Shown: positions 43,731 to 51,447 of the stretch, piece by piece
Layout of the letters: every line of letters starts with the position of its first letter
Numbering within the stretch: the first letter of the stretch is position 1
Assembly (NCBI GenBank): GCA_024405735.1
Contig: JAKSOF010000001.1
Location: 108,771 to 172,770, forward strand
DNA length: 64,000 nt
DNA from: Victivallaceae bacterium
GTDB taxonomy: Bacteria; Verrucomicrobiota; Lentisphaeria; Victivallales; Victivallaceae
Direction: 5' to 3'
Made by a program: the position numbers and the translations under genes
The notes under the pieces: generated by a model
Databases searched by the model: none
What the model saw: the letters and a program-made list of their open reading frames with translations, nothing else
What the model was told of the DNA's origin: nothing

Positions 43731-46183
43731 TTCTTCTTTCCCTTTTTGGTTTGGGCTCCGACAGTTTTGTCTTTTGCAAAAACAAGTTTCAGCGCGTCGC
43801 GGTAATCGCTTGCGAAGTGAAAGGCAAGTTTGGCGCGCACTTCCTCCGGAAGTTCCTCGTAGTCTTTGCGGTTCTCCTCCGGCATAATGATCTCGCGGAT
43901 CCCGGCGCGGAGCGCGGCGACCATTTTTTCGCGGATGCCGCCGACCGCCGTCACCTTGCCGTGCAACGTGATCTCGCCCGTCATCGCGAAGTCGGGCTTC
44001 AGCGGCATTTTGCGCACGAGCGACAAGATCGCCATCGTCATCGTGATACCGGCGGAGGGACCGTCTTTGGGGGTCGCGCCGTCGGGCACGTGCAAATGGA
44101 AGTCGTTTTCAAAGAAATACTGCGCATCGACACCGAAATCCGGCGCGATTCCCCGGACGACGGAAAAGGCGGTCTCCGCCGATTCCTGCATCACTTTGCC
44201 GAGGCTTCCGGTCAATTTCAGATTGCCTTTGCCGCCGGGGATCGCGGCGACCTCGATCGGGAGGATGACGCCGCCCGCTCCCGTCCATGCCAGCCCGACC
44301 GCCCTGCCCGGTTCGCGGAAGTTTTCCGCCTTGTCGAGCAGGAATTTCCGCGCGCCGAGAAGTTCATTGACCAACGCGCGGTCGACCTTGACGATGCTTT
44401 CTTTTTGAATTTCCCCGTCGACGATGCGGCAGGCGATGCGGCGGCAGACTTGCGCAATGGCACGCTCCAGATTGCGCACGCCCGCTTCCAGCGTGTAATA
44501 GTTGATGATCTCGTCGATCGCGGGCAAAAGGAAATGGACTCTTTTGAAATCCAGTCCGCACGCTTCGATCTGGCGCGGCACAAGATAACGGCGCGCGATC
44601 TCGCGTTTTTCCAGCACCGTGTAGCCGGGCAGACGGATGATCTCCATGCGGTCGCGCAACGGAGCGGGGATGTCTTCCTCGACGTTGGCGGTCGCGATGA
44701 AAAAGACTTTGGAAAGATCGTAGTCCAATTCCAGATAGTTGTCGTTGAAAGCGTTGTTTTGCGCGGGGTCGAGCACCTCAAGCAGCGCCGACGCGGGATC
44801 GCCGCGGAAATCGTGCGCCAGTTTGTCGATCTCGTCGAACATAAACACCGGATTGTTGCTCCCCGCCCGCTTCAGATTCTGCAAGATCCTGCCCGGCATC
44901 GCACCGACGTAGGTGCGGCGGTGACCGCGGATCTCCGCTTCGTCGCGCACGCCGCCGAGCGACATGCGGATGAATTTGCGGTTCATCGCGCGGGCGATCG
45001 ATTTGCCGAGCGAAGTCTTGCCGACGCCCGGAGGTCCGATCAGGCAGAGGATCGGCGCCTTTTTGTCGGGATCGTCGCGGCGCAACTGCAAAACGGCGAG
45101 ATACTCTAGAATACGCTTTTTGACATCTTCCAAGCCGTAGTGGTCTTCGTCAAGCACGAGCCGCGCGGTGCGGCAGTCAAGACAATCCTCGCTCGTCACG
45201 CGCCACGGCAGGTCGAGCACCCAGGAGATGTAGGTGTAACTGATGTGATATTCCGGCGAGGAAGTCGGCAGAAGCCCGAGCCGGGAAAGTTCCTTTTCCA
45301 CCACCTTTTTCGCCGCGTCGGGCAAATCGGTCGTTTTCAGTCTGTTTTCGATCTCGACGATGTCGGGATTGCGGGATTCCAGACCGAGTTCCTGCTGGAT
45401 CGTCCGCAACTGCTCGCGTAAATAAAAATCGCGCTGGGATTCGCTGACCGCTTCGTGGACTTCGCTCTGGATCTTGATGCCGAGCTTGGTGATCTCGATC
45501 TCACGCGTCAGCAAAATGTTGAGCAATTCCAGACGGCGCGAGACCGATGCCGTCAAAAGCAGAAGAAATTTTTCCGGCAGCCGGAAATTCAATTCGTCGG
45601 CGAGCAAGTCCGCCGCGCGTCCGGCATCCGTTGAATTAAGTACCGTGATCTGCAATTCCTCGGGGACATTGGGGGTCAAAGCAAGCAGTTCCTGAAAAAG
45701 CATCTGCACGCTCTTGAAACGCCCCGCCCTTTCCTTTTCGTCGTCGCCGAGGATTTCGTCGACATAGGTGTAGCGGATCTGCAAAACGCCCTTGCCGTCG
45801 CGGAACATCGTATCGAAACTGATGCGGCGCACACCGCGCAAAACGATCCGCGTCGAACCGTCGGGAAACTCCATTTTTTTGACGATGCGCGCCAGTACCC
45901 CGATCGCCGTGTGGGCGTGCCCTTCAAATTCAAAAACCCTGAATTCGTAACGGTCGGGAACCGTTTCCAGTTGTTCGCGGGGCGGCAATTCCGGAAAGAT
46001 CGCCAGCAGACGGTCGCTTTGCAATGCGTTTTCCACCGCCGTCATCGCTTCGCCGCCCTCGACGGCGACAGGGGTCAGCCCGTGCGGAAAGACGATGGGG
46101 TCGCTCAGTTCAAAATATACGGCGATACCGCCGTTGGTCGGCATTTTGCCGACGGTTATCGAAGAAGAATCCACCATATTCAA
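43727..46183 (-). CDS. lon: ATP-dependent Lon protease
   Basis: This cytoplasmic AAA+ protease degrades misfolded and regulatory proteins. The 818-aa protein has the LonA order: an N-terminal substrate domain (about 20-220), a coiled-coil part, AAA+ with [15 protein letters not shown] and MFDEIDKL, and a protease domain with catalytic S710 (KDGPSAG) and K753. It is the first gene of a seven-gene operon. The promoter at 46213-46241 is of the ordinary housekeeping type; no CIRCE or sigma-32-like box was seen. Confidence 0.96.
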   Translation of the reverse strand: MNMVDSSSITVGKMPTNGGIAVYFELSDPIVFPHGLTPVAVEGGEAMTAVENALQSDRLLAIFPELPPREQLETVPDRYEFRVFEFEGHAHTAIGVLARIVKKMEFPDGSTRIVLRGVRRISFDTMFRDGKGVLQIRYTYVDEILGDDEKERAGRFKSVQMLFQELLALTPNVPEELQITVLNSTDAGRAADLLADELNFRLPEKFLLLLTASVSRRLELLNILLTREIEITKLGIKIQSEVHEAVSESQRDFYLREQLRTIQQELGLESRNPDIVEIENRLKTTDLPDAAKKVVEKELSRLGLLPTSSPEYHISYTYISWVLDLPWRVTSEDCLDCRTARLVLDEDHYGLEDVKKRILEYLAVLQLRRDDPDKKAPILCLIGPPGVGKTSLGKSIARAMNRKFIRMSLGGVRDEAEIRGHRRTYVGAMPGRILQNLKRAGSNNPVFMFDEIDKLAHDFRGDPASALLEVLDPAQNNAFNDNYLELDYDLSKVFFIATANVEEDIPAPLRDRMEIIRLPGYTVLEKREIARRYLVPRQIEACGLDFKRVHFLLPAIDEIINYYTLEAGVRNLERAIAQVCRRIACRIVDGEIQKESIVKVDRALVNELLGARKFLLDKAENFREPGRAVGLAWTGAGGVILPIEVAAIPGGKGNLKLTGSLGKVMQESAETAFSVVRGIAPDFGVDAQYFFENDFHLHVPDGATPKDGPSAGITMTMAILSLVRKMPLKPDFAMTGEITLHGKVTAVGGIREKMVAALRAGIREIIMPEENRKDYEELPEEVRAKLAFHFASDYRDALKLVFAKDKTVGAQTKKGKKK

Positions 46184-46212
46184 AAGTCCTCTATCATCCG
46201 GTTGTATATAAT

Positions 46213-46241
46213 AATATAACCTGTGCGCGCACGAAAAGCAA
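46213..46241 (-). promoter_or_regulatory. lon: lon operon promoter
   Basis: Minus strand: TTGCTT (46236-46241), 17-bp spacer, TATATT (46213-46218), 29 bp ahead of the lon ATG. Confidence 0.7.
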
Positions 46242-46321
46242 CAGAAAAATCATGCAGAATGCCACAATCATCGCAAAAGGGAGCGCAAAAAGGAATTCCC
46301 TGCGTATTTTATTCACCGCAG

Positions 46322-46350
46322 TTGCATTTTTCGCCGACCGGAGATATGTT
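46322..46350 (+). promoter_or_regulatory. promoter of the GH78 gene
   Basis: TTGCAT (46322-46327), 17-bp spacer, TATGTT (46345-46350), 30 bp before the start at 46381. Confidence 0.6.
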
Positions 46351-46380
46351 AAAACATACAACTCAAAACCGAGGTGGATG

Positions 46381-48591
46381 ATGACGAAGTGGATTTGGGC
46401 GGACGATGCCGTTTTGCCGCACAGTTTAGCGTATTTCCGGAAAAAATTTTATGTAAAAAATTCGGGGAATTACCGTTTCCGGATCAGCGCCGAGAGCAAC
46501 TACGCCGCATTTTGCGACGGCGAGGAATTTTTGCGCGGCCAATACTCCGACTACCCCGAACGCAAAAGTTTCACCGAAATTGATTTATTCCTGACGCAAG
46601 GGGAACACCTCCTTGCCGTCGAAGTCTACTACTGCGGAAGCGATTTTCAAAGTTGCTGGCCGTCCAAAACGCCGGGATTGCGGTGCGAATTGTCCGGTCT
46701 TGTTGTCAGCGATACGACGTGGAAAGCGAAATTGTCTCCCGCCCTCCTGCGCGACCGGCTCGATACGGTCGATCCGCAAGTCGGTTTCGTCTTCGGCTTC
46801 GACGCGCGGCAGGCGGAAAATCACACGGATTTTTCCTTTGACGACAGCGATTGGAAATTTGCCGTTGTTTCTCCCAAAAATCCGGAAATGTTTCCCCGCC
46901 CCGTCCCGGTGATGAAGCAACACAAAATCCAAGCCGTCTGCATCGAAAAAGGTTTTTTAAAACGCACTCCTGCCGAAGATCAAAGTTATGCCGCTTTGAT
47001 GGCGCAGGATTTGCTCCGCGTCGATCAAGGCAACGGATTTTTTCTGATTTTCGACCTCGGATGTGAACGCACCGGACGGATCGGATTGAATTGCGACGCC
47101 CCCGCCGGGATCGTCATCGACTTTTCGCACGGCGAGCACCTCGCCGACAAAAAGGTGCGCTGCCGCATCGGCGAACGAAACTTCGCCGACCGCTACATCA
47201 CCAAAGAGGGCAAACAGAAATATCAGCTTTTCCGCCGCGTCGGCGCGCGTTACGTCGAGTTGCATATCCTCGCCGATGAGAAACTGGTAAAGGACGTTTC
47301 ACTTGACTTCATCGAGGAAACACTTCCCCTGCCCCCGGCGGCGAAACAACTTTGTCACGACGACGGCATGATGAAAATGCTCGACAACAGCCGGAGAACC
47401 TTGATCTGCTGTATGCACGAGCATTACGAGGATTGCCCATGGCGCGAACAATTGCTTTACGCTTACGATACGCGCAATCAGATGCTTTTCGGGTACTATC
47501 TTTTCGGCAATTACGACTATGCCGCATATAACTGGAAACTTTTTGCCGACGCCTTGCGTCCCGACGGGATGCTCCGGCTCAACGCACCGAGCAAAGCGGG
47601 GCCGCCGATCGTCAGTTTCGCCATCGCCTACTGCACGGCGATCTACGAGCACGAACTCTTTTCCGGAAATCGCAAAATGGCGGAATTTTCCCTCGATGCC
47701 GCGCGGCGCATCGCAAAATTCTGTATGCAGAACCGGGACGAAAGCACGGGATTGTATCTCACCCCTTCCGGCGACGGCATCTGGCATTTTTACGAATGGC
47801 GCGACGGTCTTGACGGCGGCAACGGCGACGGATTGGATTTTTCCCAACTCGGCGGCGCACCCCGAATGGAATCGATCTACAATCTTTATCTTATCGAGAT
47901 GCTGGAAAACCTCGCCAAATCCACCCGCGACGAAGCGTTTCAGCGCGAAGCCGACTTGCAGCGCGAAGCCGTGCGTAACATCTTTTACGACAAAGAGAAA
48001 CGTCTTTTGCGCACCCGGCTCGGGAGCGAGCAATTCCACGCGACGACGCAGGCGCTCGGCATCGTACTCGGCGTCGTGCCGGAAACGGATGTGCCGCAAC
48101 TGCTTACACGCATTCTCGACAACGAATTCATCTCCATATCGCTGAGTGCGTTGCACTATCTTGTCCGCGCTTTGATGCGCCAGGGCGGCGACTTCGTTTG
48201 CCGCGCCGAAGCACTGGTGCGCGAAAAATATCTCCCGATGACCAAAGGCGATGCGACGACGATGTGGGAAACGGAGGACGGCGAAGCCGCTTTTGAAAAC
48301 GCCGGAAGTCTCTGCCACGGATGGAGCGCGCTCCCCGTATGGTTTTTCAGCCGCTACGCCCTCGGCATCGAGCCGCTCTCGCCGGGATTTGCCGATTTTG
48401 CGGTCGACATCGCGCGTTTTCCCAAACTCGGCGACATTGAAGGCGAAGTCGTCACGCCGCACGGAAAAATTCAAATTTCCTACGATGCCGACGGCAAAAA
48501 ACTCCGGCTTTGCCACCCCGGAAAAACGACACCGCACCTCTCGGAACGGACCAGGGAAAACTTTGTCACGATCGAAACGCGCTCCTTTTAA
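46381..48591 (+). CDS. alpha-L-rhamnosidase, GH78 family
   Basis: It hydrolyses terminal alpha-L-rhamnose. The protein is 736 aa from the ATG at 46381 (ATG at 46378 is directly adjacent; GAGGTGG spacing favours 46381). An N-terminal beta-sandwich starts KWIWADDAVLPHSLAYFRKKFYV. An (alpha/alpha)6 barrel carries the GH78 signature HEHYEDCPWREQLLYAYDTRNQ with its acidic residues, then WETEDGEAAFENAGSLCHGWSALPVWFFSRYALGI. A C-terminal beta domain follows. No signal peptide, so it acts inside on imported oligosaccharides. It has its own promoter and converges with the YejM-like gene (9-bp gap). Confidence 0.85.
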   Translation: MTKWIWADDAVLPHSLAYFRKKFYVKNSGNYRFRISAESNYAAFCDGEEFLRGQYSDYPERKSFTEIDLFLTQGEHLLAVEVYYCGSDFQSCWPSKTPGLRCELSGLVVSDTTWKAKLSPALLRDRLDTVDPQVGFVFGFDARQAENHTDFSFDDSDWKFAVVSPKNPEMFPRPVPVMKQHKIQAVCIEKGFLKRTPAEDQSYAALMAQDLLRVDQGNGFFLIFDLGCERTGRIGLNCDAPAGIVIDFSHGEHLADKKVRCRIGERNFADRYITKEGKQKYQLFRRVGARYVELHILADEKLVKDVSLDFIEETLPLPPAAKQLCHDDGMMKMLDNSRRTLICCMHEHYEDCPWREQLLYAYDTRNQMLFGYYLFGNYDYAAYNWKLFADALRPDGMLRLNAPSKAGPPIVSFAIAYCTAIYEHELFSGNRKMAEFSLDAARRIAKFCMQNRDESTGLYLTPSGDGIWHFYEWRDGLDGGNGDGLDFSQLGGAPRMESIYNLYLIEMLENLAKSTRDEAFQREADLQREAVRNIFYDKEKRLLRTRLGSEQFHATTQALGIVLGVVPETDVPQLLTRILDNEFISISLSALHYLVRALMRQGGDFVCRAEALVREKYLPMTKGDATTMWETEDGEAAFENAGSLCHGWSALPVWFFSRYALGIEPLSPGFADFAVDIARFPKLGDIEGEVVTPHGKIQISYDADGKKLRLCHPGKTTPHLSERTRENFVTIETRSF

Positions 48592-48600
48592 TGAAATATG

Positions 48601-50448
48601 CTATCTTGCGTAGCGTTTCATCTGCTCCAGAGCGTCCTGTAAATTCTCCCGGGTGCAATTGGAAGGAACGCTTTTGCCATCCATATCGTAGGAACGGCTG
48701 GCTCCGCTTCGCGTAATATCCAAAATTTTTCCGTCGACGAAAATTCCCCGGTTGAGATAACTGGAGAGGACGACCGTGCCGCGGTTGGAGGAGTCGAAAA
48801 GATCCTTTCCGGTCGAAAAATCAGAGGGCGGATTTTCACATCCCATCGCCCGGAGCAAAGTGACGGGCACGTCCATATGCGTCGTCACGTGAGAATAAAC
48901 GCCTTTTTTGCCAGAGATGCCCCAAATCACCATCGGGGTCTGGATTTGATAACGGGTGTAATTGCTGTTGTGTGCCCAACTGTTGGTTCGTGTTTCGTTG
49001 GCTTCCTGTCCGTGATCGCCGGTCAAAATGACGATGGTATTCTGCAACGCGTCCGTTTCGGAAAGTTTCTGCAGGCAATCATCCAGAATAAAATCCATCC
49101 AGTTGGAGCAATTCCGGTAAAGATTGAGTACACGGTCATGCAAAGTGGGGTCGCTGTTGTTCAAAATCATATAGTTCATCGTATCCAAGTCCGTCGGGAA
49201 ACGATTGGGGTAGTTTTTCGGCTTAAAGTTTGCGTGAATGGCATCCAGAAACAGCACGGCAAAATAGGGCGACTCGGAATTTTTCTGATGCAGGGACAGG
49301 AATGAAAGCATATCCTGGATCGTGCCTTGATCCCGTGAAACCGAGCCGCCGCCGCGGGGCGACAAACGAAGACCGGGCACGTTGCAGAAAACGGTCTGAT
49401 GCAATTCCGGATTGGTCAGCAACGTACTGGAATAAATTCCGATCTCATAGCCCGCAGTTTTCGCCGCCAGCATGACGGCAGAAGGGGTGTTGGACTTCAG
49501 CGCCGCATTCCAATAAGTCCCGGGGATCCCGTAAAAGAGCGTGAACATCCCCGTCCGCGTGCAATTTCCCCCGCTGTAATGGTGGAGAAACCGCGCACCG
49601 TCAACTTCGGCGCGGTGAAACATTTTTGGCATCACTTCCGCGTTGAAGCAATCGGCGCGGAGAGAATCCACCACGATCATCAGCACGTTGGGACGCTTCT
49701 GCTTTCCAAAACGCAACGGCGAAAGCGGATAGCGCAATGCCCCCGATTTCGTTTTCAATTCGATCGACTGGTTTTCACGGACAACTCCATGCGCTCTCAA
49801 AAGATCATTGGCAGTCAATCCGAAAAAGAAAGGAACCGCCTCCGTCCGGATCATATAGGAATTGCGGTTGTGATAAAACACAAAAACATTCCACGCCTGG
49901 AATGCGACAAAATTGATGAATGCGACGAAAAAGATCGCCAGCAGCGTTTTAGGAAAATAAAGTTTGCGGCTTGCCCACCAGAAAAAAATCTCGATCCCCG
50001 TTACGGCGAGAATCCCGAGCACGCCGACAACGTACATAAACACGGGAAAAGTGACCAGTTCCGCCCCCGCCGGAGAAAGAAAAAGCGCCACCATCGGCAT
50101 ATTGACGTGAAATTTCCACTGCAAAAAGACCCCGGTGTCAAAAATCAGCGCCAGAAAAATCAGCCAACTCGAAATCAGCGAAAAGACGACCGAAAAACGT
50201 TTTCCGAAAAAGCGAAACAGCATCAATATGGCCGCAAATCCGGCAAACAGGCTCCCGTAGTGAGCAAGATAGAGCATCAGCGAAAAAAGCGCTTCCTTGA
50301 AACTGGAATCCATTTGCAGCGCCCGCAGACAAAGATACTGACAGACTCCGGCAATCAGCAAATGAAAAAACACAAACGTCGCGAGATGGACGCAATCTTT
50401 TCTGTATTCTTGCCACGAAAAACGGCGGGAGGAGTTTTTTTTAAGCAT
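48601..50448 (-). CDS. YejM/PbgA-like inner-membrane sulfatase-fold protein (DUF3413 + sulfatase)
   Basis: The 615-aa protein has five hydrophobic segments in the first 190 residues. The stretch FHVNMPMVALFLSPAGAELVTFPVFMY corresponds to the DUF3413 membrane domain of YejM. A periplasmic alkaline-phosphatase/sulfatase-fold domain follows (about 250-560: NVLMIVVDSLRADCFN, YSGGNCTRTGMFTLFYGIPGTYW, VILTGDHGQEAN). In enterobacteria YejM/PbgA senses LPS and controls LpxC through LapB. A similar envelope role here is inference; phosphoethanolamine or glycerophosphate transferase is the alternative. It lies 16 bp after the DUF1805 gene and likely shares its promoter. Confidence 0.78.
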   Translation of the reverse strand: MLKKNSSRRFSWQEYRKDCVHLATFVFFHLLIAGVCQYLCLRALQMDSSFKEALFSLMLYLAHYGSLFAGFAAILMLFRFFGKRFSVVFSLISSWLIFLALIFDTGVFLQWKFHVNMPMVALFLSPAGAELVTFPVFMYVVGVLGILAVTGIEIFFWWASRKLYFPKTLLAIFFVAFINFVAFQAWNVFVFYHNRNSYMIRTEAVPFFFGLTANDLLRAHGVVRENQSIELKTKSGALRYPLSPLRFGKQKRPNVLMIVVDSLRADCFNAEVMPKMFHRAEVDGARFLHHYSGGNCTRTGMFTLFYGIPGTYWNAALKSNTPSAVMLAAKTAGYEIGIYSSTLLTNPELHQTVFCNVPGLRLSPRGGGSVSRDQGTIQDMLSFLSLHQKNSESPYFAVLFLDAIHANFKPKNYPNRFPTDLDTMNYMILNNSDPTLHDRVLNLYRNCSNWMDFILDDCLQKLSETDALQNTIVILTGDHGQEANETRTNSWAHNSNYTRYQIQTPMVIWGISGKKGVYSHVTTHMDVPVTLLRAMGCENPPSDFSTGKDLFDSSNRGTVVLSSYLNRGIFVDGKILDITRSGASRSYDMDGKSVPSNCTRENLQDALEQMKRYAR

Positions 50449-50464
50449 ACAAACCTCTTTTTAT

Positions 50465-50746
50465 TCAAATCATTTTAAGCAATGCTTCTCCGCCCGTCAT
50501 CCCGACCAGAACACCGCGCTGTGCGGCGGCGGCGGAAACTTTTTTGACTTCGGCGCGAAGCATGTCGTCGTAGTTTTTGACCCCGCTCACCACGGCGAGC
50601 GCGTCGCCGATCTTATCGGCGGTCTCAACAGAAAAATATCCGCAGCCGAGCATTCCGCGAGAAGCCGAAATCAGCAAAACGGAACCGTGCTCCGTCGGAA
50701 TGGTGCAAGCGTTGAACTGCATTCCATGATGTATCAAAGTGTCCAT
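50465..50746 (-). CDS. DUF1805 (YunC-like) small protein
   Basis: The 93-aa protein carries the DUF1805 pattern SVLLISASRGMLGCGYFSVETADKIGDALAVVSGVKNYDDML and ends in GMTGGEALLKM, normal for the family. The family function is unknown; a single alpha/beta domain is expected. AGAGGA lies 8 bp before the ATG at 50746. It is the first complete gene behind the promoter at 50827-50855 and precedes the YejM-like gene. A short overlapping frame starts upstream at 50810. Confidence 0.82.
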   Translation of the reverse strand: MDTLIHHGMQFNACTIPTEHGSVLLISASRGMLGCGYFSVETADKIGDALAVVSGVKNYDDMLRAEVKKVSAAAAQRGVLVGMTGGEALLKMI

Positions 50747-50826
50747 AAAAAATCCTCTGTTTTTCCGGCAACGCCGCCAAAGCGCAAAGAAATGATTTCG
50801 TTTTTTTCATAGTGATCCTTTTATTC

Positions 50827-50855
50827 AATATATCATTTTTTGCACACATTTGCAA
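50827..50855 (-). promoter_or_regulatory. promoter of the DUF1805 / YejM-like operon
   Basis: Minus strand: TTGCAA (50850-50855), 17-bp spacer, TATATT (50827-50832). The transcript would begin near 50820, at the AAGGATC in front of the short frame at 50810. Confidence 0.7.
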
Positions 50856-51016
50856 GATTGAAAAAGGGGCACGCGCATAAAAAACGCTTGCCTTCACTTT
50901 GATACAATGGGAGTCAAAGAGTGCTCTCGCCGTACCCGCAGGACGATACTTTTACCTCACCCTGCCGGGCGAAACAAAGGTGGAAACGGACTTCTACGGA
51001 CAGTAACGGACAATTA

Positions 51017-51130
51017 GCGTGATGGAAAAGACAAAACCACGCAATGATGATGCGTCCGTTTTGTCCGTTAATGTCGGTTTTGTCCGTTAAAGTCCGTAGC
51101 GGATGACAACGCAGTTGCATTACTCTGCCG
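51017..51130 (+). repeat. dispersed repeat module B, copy 2
   Basis: Same order of conserved blocks as 17481-17572, plus an internal near-duplication of about 19 bp (TCCGTTTTGTCCGTTAATG then TCGGTTTTGTCCGTTAAAG). Confidence 0.75.
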
Positions 51131-51281
51131 TTCGCATCCGACGGCAATCAAAGCGTATGTGGTTCTTTATTTCGCCCGGCAGGGCGAGAGAAACATTGGC
51201 GTAGGCGGCACGCACATCGGGCAGTCGGGCGGGCGAAGCGTAAAGCGAAGCATTAGCCCGCGTGGGACGCAGGTCGGTTTC

Positions 51282-51367
51282 CGGTAACAAATATAGACGA
51301 CTGCGGAGATTTGCGGGGACAAATGTTTAGAGCGCGGACAAAACGATCATCCGCAAATATCTGCGGC
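51282..51367 (-). repeat. dispersed repeat module A, copy 2 (inverted)
   Basis: The reverse complement aligns with 17395-17481, including CCGCAGATATTTGCGG, the variable centre, CCGCAAATCTCCGC and TTTGTTAC. Confidence 0.7.
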
Positions 51368-51407
51368 AACTACAGATCCCGCCCGTGGCGGGCGCCCGGG
51401 GAGTCAA

Positions 51408-51442
51408 GAGGGCGCGGCGTGAGCGCCCTTTTGCTCCCATTG
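51408..51442 (-). terminator. hairpin at the 3' end of the GH42 gene (also right terminus of the element)
   Basis: GGGCGC / GCGCCC stem (51410-51415 and 51423-51428) just after the GH42 stop at 51448. It is T-rich on the plus strand (TTTTG) and TCTT on the minus strand, so it could terminate in either direction. Confidence 0.5.
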
Positions 51443-51447
51443 CTTCC

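Larger units (their letters stand above)
50905..51442. mobile_element. 538-bp non-coding element with terminal and nested inverted repeats (MITE-like candidate)
   Basis: The left end CAATGGGAGTCAAAGAGTGC (50905-50924, continuing to 50937) matches the reverse complement of the right end CAATGGGAGCAAAAGGGCGC (ending at 51442) over about 33 bp with a few changes. Inside are outer arms (50958-50978 / 51166-51186, 19 of 21 paired), inner arms (50991-51013 / 51080-51102), module B and an inverted module A. No reading frame of interest and no transposase. No clear target-site duplication was found, so mobility is unproven. Confidence 0.5.

Noticed and set aside
46184..46380. Heat-shock control site (CIRCE) upstream of lon
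   Set aside because: No TTAGCACTC-N9-GAGTGCTAA-like repeat is present; an ordinary promoter explains the region.
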